NCBI GenBank assembly: GCA_013365325.1
Contig: JABVXV010000084.1
Span: forward strand, 90,764 to 154,763
Direction of reading: 5' to 3'
DNA: 64,000 nucleotides
Origin: Dipetalonema caudispina
Taxonomy: Eukaryota > Nematoda > Chromadorea > Rhabditida > Onchocercidae
Shown here: positions 11,122-24,002 of the stretch, piece after piece
Layout of the letters: each line of letters opens with the position of its first letter
Numbering within the stretch: the first letter of the stretch is position 1
Translations under genes and position numbers: made by a program
Notes under the pieces: model-generated
What the model saw: the letters and a program-made list of their open reading frames with translations, nothing else
Told to the model about the DNA's origin: nothing
Database searches by the model: none

Positions 11122-14100
11122 TTATTGATTCACGCCTGGCGGTGGTGGAGCTCGAAAACGTGGAAGTGTGCTTTCTGCATATTTCACAGTTGGACTGGAT
11201 TCGTGCATACCTTCCCATTCGTCACCTTCTTCCACCCGACCGAGATCACCACCAATCTCACATGTACCTCTTCCTGCTAAAACCCAATTTTTCCAGATAC
11301 AAAACTATAACGAAACTTAACTACTGTGATTGCTTCATGTAAAAGAAATAAAAAAGTCTGTTTTTTCAATTTCTTTTCTGTGCACAAATGGAACTGCGAA
11401 TGCCATGGAATCTAACCATGGAAAAAATCTAAGCCTCATCAGATCGTGAAAATTAAAGGGACAGTGAAGCGATCTACAGGTATGATAATTCACAACCTAC
11501 TTTTAGTCTACTTCCGTTCAATACAAATGATATAAAATGAATGTCACCTTGTACTCGTCCCAAATTATTCGAGCTTGAGCATGATGAAGCTGTTAATGAT
11601 ATCAGTGAGCATGGTCGTCGAGTGCCTTCCACAAAACCAAAGTCACGCAGTCCACTAAGCTGTAATAGAAAAACAAAAAAGTGATAAAATAAGATCCTGT
11701 TCAAAATATCCTGGACGCTGTAAAGGACATTAAATTTGCATAATTCAATAGGCTATAACATATCTCAATTTGTTCAGGAAAAACGACTAAAAGCATCACT
11801 AATTCTAAATAAAATATTCTGCAACAGAGACAATATTTCGACTTCCAATGAATGTGGAAAATTGTTTTACAAAATCAGTTACTCTGATTTTTTGAGTACC
11901 ATGAGACTTTTGGATCAACTGGCCATTCTATGTTGATCAAAAATCATTCCCTACCACTGAACCTGCCACAATATATATTACCAACCGTAGCACGTGGTCC
12001 TAAATGAATATACGAGGAATGTAGCTCAATGCCCATATTTGCCTTTTCGCGGATATTCTTTTCACGACTTCGAATGGCTTGGTCCCAAAGGATATTACGG
12101 ATATCTTCAACCCAAGCATCACGAATGCTTGCTGTTTGTGACTGGAATAAGCGAGATCAAGCATTTTGTATTATTTCAAAGAAAATATTTGCAAAAAACT
12201 AAGAGTTTCTGTGATAAAGTAATCCAACATTATGAAAAAAGACCTACAAGGAACAAGTTCGAAAAATAAATAAATTGATAAGGTTTTACCTCCATTACAT
12301 ATGTAAACGAGTTTTTCTGCTTCCGAAACCATAATTCAAATTTAACTTTCGAATCTTTCACCATTTCTGTTAAGCCGCAATCAGTCATCTGAAATAAAGT
12401 AATTTTATTTCATCAAATTCACTACAGACAGAAAACTGAAATTGATTTCCAATCGCTCTCTCACTACAGTTTGAGAAAACACCAGATGATATTAATGAAA
12501 GCTACATAAAAGCTCAGCCATTCAATAAATTTATCATTTAAATATTGAAAAGAAGGCCAAAGAATGACGGAGATTCTTAATCAACTCCACTGGTTTGGTT
12601 GTTAGGTATATATCGACCGCGAACATCATTCGAATCCAATTCGTTTTTATTAACATTTTTTATTAATATTAGTTACAGATCAGAAATTCGTTAATTTGTA
12701 TGATTTTAAATTATGATTTTAATTGGTTTTAATTACAAACATTTAACCTTATTATTCCTTGATTCAAATATTAAAATATTATGAATTTCAAAAAAATGAA
12801 CTGCAGAATCAAATCGAAATCTTAAAATCATGAGCCAGAGCATTATCAATTCATTAATAACAAAAAACTAAACACATTGAAAAAGCAGAATACCTGTATA
12901 CTGCTTTTATATTTCAGCTCATCAAATGTACTTCCTCTCCATGATCGTGATAATTTCGGCTTTGTAAGGACAACACAATTCTCGAACAAGAATACATTTC
13001 GTACGCGTTTCTTAGATTGTAAGCCACGTTTTTCAGTGACATACATCGTGTCATGTCGCAACAAACTTCCTTGCTCCTTGAGATTCAGATCACAACTACT
13101 TATTCGCTCCATTGCTAACAAATCACTACCACGACGAATCTGCTGACCAACTATCATAGCCACTTTTTCCAACACCTCCAAAACTTCCTGGAAACAAATT
13201 CGACAATAAGAATGTTAACTAGAATGTGAAATTAAATTTAAACTTTGAATATTTGTGTAATAAAAATTATGAACAATGAGGTGCAGAAATGAAAGATGAA
13301 CGAAAAGAGTTTTACTTTGTAACTACAATGAAAATTTTCACGGGAAATATATATAGATAAGGTATGTCAAGAAGATAGTGATGGCCAACCACTTTATTTG
13401 GCGGTGCAGCATTGAGAAGTTGTTGAAGTGCAAGCGCATATTTACCTATCCTTTCAATTGGTTTAATCAATAAATGTGATAAGTCGGCCATGCTCTACAA
13501 AATATGAAACTTTGAAATAAAAATAAGAATAAACATTTAAAGACGAATACTTCGAGGAATAAAAAAATTGCATATCTTCTAAACCCAATTAAAAAATCAG
13601 ATACAGATTCAAAAACTGACGAAACATTTACTAAGCCAAAAACAAAAAGAATCATCCTACCAACCTGCACAGAACTAAAAAACTTATGGCCAGCTTCACG
13701 CATTAATTGATCAGATTTGGGTTTATTTTTTGCGTACAATGCATACAATTCAAAATAGCTCAGATTGTCGAGAAACAATCGTCCAGTTGTCATTGAAACT
13801 GATTCGTCAGCACAGCGAAACCTATAAGCAAAGGATACTTGAATATTTCCTAAAATTCCATAATATCATCACATCATTAATAACATACCAAAATTTATGC
13901 AACACTTTCATGGGTTAGAATAATTTACCTTAACCGTGAAATGAGCTGAGGCAAAAACGAGTGAGCATGGAATTGGAAAAGCTTCTCGATATTTCCAAAA
14001 ATGCACGACTTCTTGCCACGAAGCGCACTCGGAATGTCAACTCGAGCCATTTCCGGCATGAAATCCTGGAACACATACAGAAACAGTTCATACTATAATC

Positions 14101-17100
14101 CTGATAACTTTTCAAAATGATCCATATACAACAACAATAAAGCATTGCACAACCATTCATCAGCGAGTTCATAATTGACATAATATTAACATTGACAAAA
14201 AGTTAAGTTAACAACTTTGAAATTTCTCAATGTTTGATTGATACAGAAAACCACAATCCACTTGAAAAAGCTATCTAAAACGTCGCTAACAAGGTAGGAT
14301 ATTTTGTCTGCGTAAATCAGGAAAGGATAAAGCGTGAAAAGGTACCTGAACCACAAGTCTTAGTGCACTGACATAATCGATTTCGGAATCAAGCAAGTCC
14401 CGTACAACAGTACACTCAATTCTGAAATTCGCATCACTTGTTTTCGCTGGGCTTAACCAATCTCGAATCATATCTATCTGCTCGGATCGCATTGAAAAAT
14501 CCAGAGCTGAGAATGCTAGAAGAACGAAAAATTCAAATATATCACGGAACATTCACCATTTATTCAGAAAAGTCCTGAACGATCGAATACTTATTATAAT
14601 TGCTGAAATGTGTCGATAATGCAATAAGAGATTTAATGAACCATAGCAATAACTAAATAATTAAATTGATTATTGCCCTCGAATGAGCAAAGCAAATCAA
14701 GAATAAGAGTACAAAACCTGATGCGATAGCCGGTTGAGGTGATTCGCTTATGCTGCAACAGTCATCATCCAGAAACTGGAAAGCACTTAGAGCTGAGCGA
14801 CAATCCTACAAAATAAATTCACATAATAATAAAAATCTCAAAATTAGAAGTTTTTCTGAAATTCAGCATTACCTCTTCCAAAAAGTCACTACTGGAAGTT
14901 CTCATCAATGGACGCCGTGATTTCTGGGATACGACAAATCGTGCTGATCCGGGTCGGGCAGCTCCGTTTATCAGAAATGGATTTGGGAGACGCAAAGGAA
15001 CAGTACTAACGGAACGACGCTGATCCAGCCTTTTGTGCAAGGTGTTTGTCGACATTGATGTAATCACCTAAAACAGTACTGAGGTAAAATTAATATTAAA
15101 AGTAAGTAAAACCGTTGCTGGTACAGAATAACTCATCAAACAGTTCATAAATATGACAAGTAATATGCTCTATACACAATCTTTTGAAAGGCAGGTCAAT
15201 TGGGCTTCAATAGTAAAAGTAGTAAAAAGACCATGAAAAACATATGAAGTGTACTTTATTAGTCATATTAAGAGTGACGGGTGCAGCTCCGATTGCAGAT
15301 TCTTCGATGATTTCTAATGGTCCAGTATGTACCGATGGTGCCCATGAATTACGACGCCACCGAACTTCTTCTAGTTCCGTTAGTCCCTGAAATAGGAGAG
15401 CAAATATTAAAAAAAAAAATCTGTTTTTCAAATTAGATGCTTAAAGAGACAAATAACTAAAAATAAATGCAGCTACATCTACTTCCACATCAAAAAATAA
15501 GGTTATTTTTGATCAAATATTAAACACAACTTTTAATCTTTTCACCGACGCTCAATTAATGCCGCAAACAAGCAAAATTACTAAAAAATAAAGGTGAACA
15601 ATAAAGAAATAACGTGAATGACTAGACTAACAAATAGTCGAAGTGAAATATGAGAAAATATATGCAAAACAAAAAAAAGATGAGACGTAAAACAATAACC
15701 AGCTGCTGATGTTCAGCGGAAGTAGTTGCTTTTGAAATTGGAATTTCATACTGTGTTGGTGCTGGGCTTGTCTGCTGCCGAGAATTTTCAGTTGAATCCA
15801 AATCATTGCGTAAATCAACAGTAAAACTTTCCTCCATATCCGAATATACCTCCATCGGAGTATCAGATACTGAATCCGATAAATCAGAGCAACGACTTTT
15901 TGGTAATGATAAATCAATGATGGAACAATCAGCTTCTCCACTAAAGCATGAATCAACAGCTCCGACTTCCTGACTCGCAGTACCATCAGCACTTTCCTGA
16001 CTTGAGCTAGCGCTCATCTGGCAACGTAAATCGGAAATCTTGATTGTAGGATCCAAAGTCATAATGGCTTTTTCGCAATCGGAAAGTAATTTTTCTATTT
16101 CCTGTCGGACCTAGTAATGAAATCAATGTTTATTTACAAAAAAAAAAAAAATTAATAATAGTGATTGAGGATGAATTTCACCAGATGCTTGTTGGATGGT
16201 CCCTGCTAACTACGAAATATGAGTTCTCGAACAAATTTAAGCATCAAATATTACATCTCTAATCCTGCTGCATCACGAGAAATAAGAAACAATATAAAAC
16301 TTTAGCAACAAAAACATAACTTTCTTTGAAAGTGAAAAACTAAATAGACGACCTAGGATTAAAACTCACTGTGCAGTCAGTCGAACTAATAGCCATATAT
16401 TCGTGAAGACGAGCAATAGCAGTGGATGGGTATTTCAAAATTAATATTTCCTTCTCCTTTTCATCATCACATCTTTTAGCGTGAAGTAAAGCCCAATTAT
16501 ACACCTAAATTTATGAGTAATAGCATCTTAGTATTAATAAACCTTAATGCTCCATAATTTTAAGAATAAATTAACTGAAATTTAAAGGACGGAATATCCG
16601 AACTCCAATTAAAACTTCAAAAGACTAGACCCAAACAAAAATTATATAACATTCCTAAAAATAATGGATGAAATAATAAAACTGAAATTAAAAACCTGAT
16701 CAATGTGAATACGAGAATCAAGTGCAGCTTGAACAGCAGGCCGCACTTCCATAATCCGCTGTTTGCAAGATGTTAGGAAGGAGTTGAACGAATCGAACGT
16801 ATCAGTGATTCTTTTCCGGTCTGCATTTCCAAAAGAGCCTTCTTCTGGCAAATGTATTACTTTCTTTAAACGGCTATCAGCTTCATCTAAGTATCTTGTT
16901 AATTCTGTGGTTTTAGTATCCACTTGCTTGATCTAAAACAAAAAAAGTATAAACAAAAATCACAAAAATCGATTTTAAATTTAATGACAAATAACTGAGT
17001 TTTTCTTAGAAAAAAGAATTAAAAAAAGGACGAAGAAACAACTAATAAATACATCACTGAAACTATATTTAAATTTGATAAAAAGTAACCTGAGATGTCA

Positions 17101-20100
17101 GTCTTACAACACTGAATATCTTGATTATTTTCAGCTGCTCCAAATCATTTATTTCATTATTGATAAGTTCCGTCACCTACAGAGAAATCATTTAAAAAAG
17201 GAGAAAAAAGTTAAAATCGAAACTTATAAAATTCTGGAACAAAGTGAAATCCAAAAAAGAGCATTTGGCCATATCGTACTACACTTGATTGGAAAACCAA
17301 ACCTCTAGAACGTATTTCAAAAATTCCACCGCTTCCACTGAACACTGAAGGGCATACAGTCGTCTCGATATGCTTGAATTACTTCTCTGCATTACCACTT
17401 TAACTTCTTCGAAGCCTGACACTGCACGGTTTACTGAATCGCTGCAAGAAAAAAGAAAAAAAAAATGTACAGTAAAAGCGAACATTAGAATTTACATGAA
17501 TATATAATTCTATAATCAAGAATTTTGGGAAAAGAGATACACTTTATTGGTATTAAAATTCTAGTTCAGATTCTATAAATAAGGATCAAAACTGTTCATC
17601 AAAACATCGAATGGACCTCAGTGATTAGGTAAAAAATGAAGTACATGCTGTTAGTTACGAATTCGAAATAATTTCGGATAAATTCAAGTATAGTGACGCA
17701 TTTGATTTAGAGACTGTCCGATCCCCTCCCCTCTTGTGAGAGGAAAGTTACGAAAAATGAAACATCATTTAATTGAAAGTTCCAAAGTTAACTGCAACAA
17801 TGTGCAGAAAGTCATGGCAAATAGATCAAATACTTTAAACAGACAAAATGCATAAACGTTAAATAAGCTAAAAGCACTACTCAGACCGCTTGATGATCAC
17901 TATTATGCCATTACAGTTGTTTAATGAGTAACTTGCAAATACTAAGTCACGGCTTTCACGCGGGTACTCGGCAAAACTGTTCTGATAAAAGTCATCAGAT
18001 TAATAAACGGTATTCACAATGAAAAAAAGCATAAAAACTTTTAATATAAGATTCATTAAATAAACATTGCTATCTATAAGAAAAGTAGGTTATTTCGTAT
18101 GATAAACACAGAAAGAAAGGAGGATTGTGCAAATCTGTGGATATCTATAAAGATTGAGCATGTGGATTTTTGAATCAGAATTCCAAATCACGTAAACAGC
18201 TAAATAAAAATTCAAACTGTTGATAGCTTTAGGATAAGAAAGAGACCGAATCAATGAAAAATAAAAAAGAAACAATGAAAACTAACACTCCGAAACAGAA
18301 GAGATTACGGCTCGAAAGCAAAATAGGTTGCAAGATAGTACACATGACCAACGCTCAAATGTTATAACCGGAGATGTATTTGCAACAAAAATCTCCAATA
18401 TTTTCATAAGAATAAAAAAAGCTGAGAGTTTTCGAAACGGTGAAACAAAACTTACGCGAAGAGGTAAGAATCAAGATGGTGAAGATCGTAGTATTGTGTT
18501 TTCAGCTCTTCGCATAGTGCTTCTCCGCAATGCAACAAAAATACCACATCTGGTTCATCTTTCACGGCATTCCATCGACTGTTTAATCTGCAAAGTAAGG
18601 TGTAAAAGCACAGGATTTGCACAGCAAACAAACAGATTAGTTTTTTCAATCAAAAAAGAGCCTCAGTTCAATATGAAAGCACAATACGGTTGTTTGGTTA
18701 AAGTAACAGTTCTAGCAAACACTGCAGCAATAATAATGTCTATTATCGACGGCTACATCAACGAAGTCTTTCTACATGTTCCACTTTTTCGATGTAGAAG
18801 CGCTATCCAATGTTCTACCTCCATTTTTCCTAAGAAGCTCACCCATGACTGTAGGTTAAAAAAAAAGATAAAGAGAACACCATAAAGAGAATATTAGAAT
18901 ACAATATGAACATGAAAGACGCATTCAAACACTTGAATAAGAGAAGTGTATAAGCTATTTAGGTTAACTCAAAATTCTTTTATGAATTTCTTTCAATTTT
19001 CTGCTGTTAAACAAAAAAAAAAAAGCAAAGATGATTTTCCATTACGATTCATAAAATATTAATATAAAGAAGTTTTGGTTTATCGGAAAAAATATAAGAA
19101 ATTAGCATTTTCTAAACTGAGCTAGCTTCTTAAAAACATCGAAATCAGTACGCTAAAAACCCGTAATCTCAACAAAACGGCGATTTGCGGATGAAAAAAA
19201 AAAAAGAAGAAAAACATACTCTTCAGACTGTCTCTGCAATAAATCAGAACTGACGGTTGTGAGATCTTGCGGCACTTCAAACTGCTTTAGATATTCATGC
19301 AAGCTCATATAAAGTTTTGCTGTTTTGTGCGTCTTTTTCAGCAAATCTTCCACACACTACAATAGAACTCACTGTTGAATCGACATGTGAGCGAATAAGT
19401 TACAACTTTAAGTACTATCTTCAGATACAAAAGACATATTTAGTTCATATACATAGGAAAAATGACCAACTTCTACCGAACTACAATAAAGGTACCACAA
19501 ATAATTTTTTGTGCTGTTATCAAACTTTTGAACATAATATTACAAAATATGGAGAACGACTGCTGATGACGATAGAGAGAAGATAAGAAAAAGTAAACGA
19601 AAGTTTCACTACAGACTGAATTATCTTACTTTTAATTTTCGACCAGCGACACTTGAATGGTCGATGGCTTAAACGAAATAATGGCTAGTACTACGCACCA
19701 CTTCTATAAGATATATGCTCGGCATATTAGCATGCTAGCAATAGCCATGATGAGTAACTCGATGGAAACACTTCCTATTACTTTTTTCTCAAGATTTTAT
19801 ATTCTGCCCCATGAAAACTACAAACAACGAAAACTAACGAATCGCATGCGGAGAAAATGCCGAGTAATCTCTGGGTCAATTAAACCATTTAAATATGTCG
19901 AAAAACTGCCCGCTTCAATATATTTCGTAATACCCTCAATATCGACCACGATATTCTGGAATTTAAATTTGATACCTGATTTCTTATAACGATTTATACT
20001 CTTTAGAGAATAGATACTACGACCACTTCAACAGAGAAATTAGTTTCTAAAAGCAACGCAAACATAAACTAAGATTCATAGAATTTTGAAAAAGCTAACT

Positions 20101-21717
20101 TTAGTTCGTGATAAAATGAGATCTTCATTAATGATAGTTTCAATATTAAGCAAAGAGGACCCGATGACCCATAATATGCAATCAATCGTACCTTCGAGCC
20201 ACGACTGAAAAAATGTACACTTACATCAATTCAGTAATTCCAATCACTTGAAGAAATTAACAATTATATTTCTTTTACTCTAAAATCTGGAAGTGCGCAT
20301 TGCATACTGGAAAATAGGTCAGGAATCAAAGCTAGATATCACTGATGAAGAATATCTCCTTTCAACATTCAATGAAGTGCAGGACCTCATATAAATTTCT
20401 AAAAATTTCATCACTCATAGCCGGAAATATTATGAATTGAAATGAATCAATTCAATAGAAACATACGGCTGATTTCCGCAGTGTTTGAAGAAAAGAGTGA
20501 AGGCCTTCCTCAGAGCAATCACGAACATCGATGATTATGTACAGCGTATGTTTTTTATCCGAACATCTGGAAAAAATTTGTGAGTCCATAAATTATTCTA
20601 ACTCACATTTTCCATTATATCATAAGAAAAAAAAAAAGTAAATGAAGAAATAAATAAATAATTTGAGATTAAAAAGTCAGTGTTACTGTACACATTCTGG
20701 TATAATACTAAAAATTACAGTTTGCGTGAACTATTAAAAGTAATAAACTTCCATTAAATCGTTAAATTCAAATTTTCTATTTAATTTACAATCTCTACTG
20801 CAAAAAACAGACCTGGCATAAAGGGAGTAAGTTGAAAAAATTAATGAAGGCAAGAGATCGAAAGGCACCTCCGATGAGATTCGTAATTCAATAACTGGTT
20901 TACCATTTGGACCGCTTTTACAGAGTCCTGCAACCATTTATTCACTTCATATCCATGACAGCATGAATAGATGAGAACTAATAAAAGATTTAAAAGTAAA
21001 AAGAAATTATCTCGCTGACCTCAAGTTCTAATTCAAGTTCCCGAAAATACTTGCGGGTTGTGTCAACAATATACATGTATATCAGTAGTACTAGCAATCC
21101 CTTCCTTTCTTTCTATCTTATCCTTTCGTAATTCTTTTAACATGTTTTTCGTCCTACTTGACTGAATAATATCTCGAAAACTTTTATGACTACAATAATC
21201 ACTCGTATTTAATAATGGTGTCTAATTTTGGTTTTAATTTTGATACAAAACTGTCACTATATTTAAATTCATTCTACATTTCAGTAGTTACTCTTTCCTC
21301 CACCTTCTCTATTCCTGTTGAAACGAAATCCTATTTCTACTATTTTCTAGCGAGAATCTGAATACTGATTCAGATTATAATTTATAATTTTTCGTGTTTT
21401 TTAAATGTATAATTACGGGGCCAAGTGTATAACAAAGACGAAAGAATACCAACACTAAGATTACGTAGTAACATGCTATTACTTATCTAGGTTAATAAGC
21501 TAAATCCTCCTTAATTTTAAGTTTATTTCTCTATCCTTCTCGATCTGATATAATAATAAGATGCTCCAACTAATGAACAATCGTTTCACATGAACTTTTG
21601 TTTCGATTTGTCGCAAAGTGACACGTAATTCATACCATGAATTTGGAAAAATTTGTGCACTTCTAAACTTGGAAATACGCTGATAGCATCGGAGAAATAT
21701 TTATTGAGTGGTTTCAT
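11122..21717 (-). CDS. Rho guanine-nucleotide exchange factor, PLEKHG4 (puratrophin-1)/quattro/ARHGEF40-like
   Basis: A cytosolic Rho-family GEF. Twenty-four exons from 21717-21636 to 11276-11122 join with every phase consistent, giving 1197 residues. Residues 1-170 resemble a divergent CRAL-TRIO/Sec14 region (IIIDVRDCSEEGLHSFLQTL). Residues 175-460 are helical and spectrin-like. Residues 470-740 form a Ser-rich acidic linker. The DH domain, about 765-955, has LLDSEIDYVSALRLVVQ, ALRGKKSCIFGNIEKLFQFH and the CR3-like LLIKPIERIGKYALALQQLL. The PH domain, about 965-1085, has KKRVRNVFLFENCVVLTK and DCGLTEMVKDSKVKFELWFR, which matches the distinctive PLEKHG4-group PH domain. The C-terminal tail is Gly/Glu- and Pro-rich. 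Trio is excluded by the single DH-PH unit and no SH3. The ATG at 21717 is the first in-frame one after an acceptor; a further upstream exon is possible. DH catalytic activity and the Rho target are inferred from family only. Confidence 0.88.
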
Positions 21718-21740
21718 CCGTAATTCATCTGAAATCAAAC
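21718..21740 (-). promoter_or_regulatory. Acceptor site and 4-codon upstream ORF before the RhoGEF ATG
   Basis: On the minus strand an acceptor (GTTTGATTTCAG) ends at 21729. The sequence after it opens with ATG AAT TAC GGA TGA, whose stop overlaps the main ATG in an ATGA. If this acceptor is trans-spliced, the mRNA would start with a minimal upstream ORF that overlaps the main start. If it is a cis acceptor, translation enters from an upstream exon and there is no upstream ORF. Confidence 0.35.
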
Positions 21741-23485
21741 GAAAAAGAGGGTAATGGAAGAAAAGAATGATGGCTTTGATTGGAACAAGTGATACGCATT
21801 CACTACAACTAACAATTATCGCATATCTATACGCGCAGAGATGAATTGTGCATGTATGAATAAAAATATTTTCCAAAAAAAAAAAAAAAGAAAACCATAT
21901 TCTATTCAGTACATTTTTATGATAAAATTTTCTCATTATTAACAACAAAATAAATTGGAAAATGCTTTTTTGTTTTGCTTAATCGCTTTCTTAATTTATA
22001 ATATTAGCTTCTTTCTCTCTGCTCCTCACAGTCTACTAGCGCATCCGATTAATCCTATGTTTACAAAGTATTTTGAAATTATGCCAAGTAAGTACCGAAA
22101 CTGAGTTATCTCTCTGCATTTAACAAGTATTGCAAATACTTCACATTTAATAAGTATTAAGTATTTACCATGGGCTACATATTGGCTATACGCGTTTGAA
22201 CAATATTATACTAAACAATTTATTTTGCAATTTCACATCTAAAGCTTCAAATATATTTCAAATAAGTTAACTAATTGATCAAACTGAAGGAAGAGGAAGG
22301 CAATTCCTAGCTGATTCTGACATGAAAATTTTGTAAGAATGAATGCCACATAAGATTAGCGGGACGCAAATAAAATAAAACGATTAGGTCAATCAAACTG
22401 GAGAGCTATTTCTAAAATTTCAAAAAACTAGAGCATGCTAATAAATTTGGTGAAAAAACGAAGTAATAAAAAATTTTGGACAACTTTCACAACAATAAGT
22501 GCTAAGTATTTGAATAAATGAAGGTCATGTTGGATGGTAAAAAGAGGAAAATATCAACAAGAGGAAGATGAAGATAGAAATATTATCGAAACAAATAAGG
22601 AAGAAGGAAGAACCGGGCAAAGTAAGTGCCGAGCAAATAATATAAGAATAACAGTCAAGCAAGCAAAGGAATACAAGGAAAGAAGAATTGTTTGAGAATA
22701 GATTTTAACGGGTGATTGATTTTCATTTTAAGCTGATTACAAAAATACATCAATTATTTGTGCTAAAATAAACTTATCATCAATATGTCTCATATTATCA
22801 GTAACTGCGGAACACCGAATCACTCTATCTAGCAGACGAATAAACAAGTAAACAAAAAGATGAGGTGTTAAGTAAACAACAGGATAATAAAGAGAAGGGG
22901 ATGAATGAACAATTTGTAAATAAATAATATATATCAAATGAAGCAAGTAAAATATTTGTTTCATATAAGATTGAAAAGGATGATTTTGCTAATCAATTGA
23001 AGTTAACAGTGAGTTGAATTAAATTAAATTTGAAAATGAATAAAATTTGATACTCAACAGAAAATAAACAATTTAGTGAAACTAAAACTAATCACAAATT
23101 TTTATTCAGTAATTTAAAATTAAATATATGGGACTTTTCAATTATGATTTGTACGGATAATTATTAATTACTCAGAATACAAATTTGAATCTGGCATAAT
23201 AAAATTAATAATTTCATCATTTAGCAACAACACAAAAAAAAGCAACTCCGAAAAACCAAATTAGATGGAAAGCGGGAACTACCTCCTATTGAGATAACAA
23301 ATTTCCAAATTAGACACTTACCGCCACTTGAGGTCATCGGGTCATGTCATATAAATCACCCCAATTTAGAGCATAAGTCTACAAGATTGTAATGGTTTGT
23401 CACCGAAGTGAAAATATTTTGTCCCGAATTACAGTCATTTTTTTTGTTTTTTCCTCTCACTGCAATATGATTATGCTAAAAATTC

Positions 23486-23488
<3 letters not shown>

Positions 23489-23519
<31 letters not shown>
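23489..23519. repeat. Poly(A) run of 31 nt
   Basis: One of the longest uninterrupted homopolymers in the window. Comparable runs occur at 33848-33877 (A), 35801-35829 (T), 35963-35990 (T) and 32748-32774 (T). Confidence 0.95.
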
Positions 23520-23523
<4 letters not shown>

Positions 23524-23933
23524 GAACAAATAAGCTGGTAAATTTAAAAATTATTTTTTGAATTCAAACTTTCGAAATGGAAATCTAATTTTCTCAAATA
23601 ATATCGTCCTCGCATAAGCGCCAATAATTCGTCATTTAAAAACAAATGAAATTTACATCAAATTACATCATTAAAAATCTTATATAATATATAATCTAAT
23701 TATAATTCTATAATATTATACCTATGCAATGCGTATACTTTCACTGTTAACTCTTATTTATGCAATAAAATTACTAATATAATAGGAAGAAAAATTTGTT
23801 CACGTCAGAACATCAGCAAGAATTCTAATAAAGAAAGCGACAAATTGATGAATTTAATAAATTTGTTGTCATAGCGAAAGACGGTGATATTGTGACTGAA
23901 TGTAGTAAATGGATAATTCTTTTTTCAAAAATG

Positions 23934-24002
23934 TGACATGAACGATTTCGATGGTTCAGGATGACATGACATGTGACATGGACAGTTTCAATGGTTCCGG
24001 AT
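23934..24002. repeat. Imperfect tandem duplication, 39-bp period
   Basis: Two copies of about 30 bp beginning GTGACATG and ending GGTTC(A/C)GGAT occur at 23934-23963 and 23973-24002 with four substitutions. Seen directly. Confidence 0.75.

Noticed and set aside
18328..19989. Long plus-strand frames (185 and 110 codons) across the RhoGEF region
   Set aside because: They are antisense to, or overlap introns of, well-supported RhoGEF exons and have no consistent splice structure.
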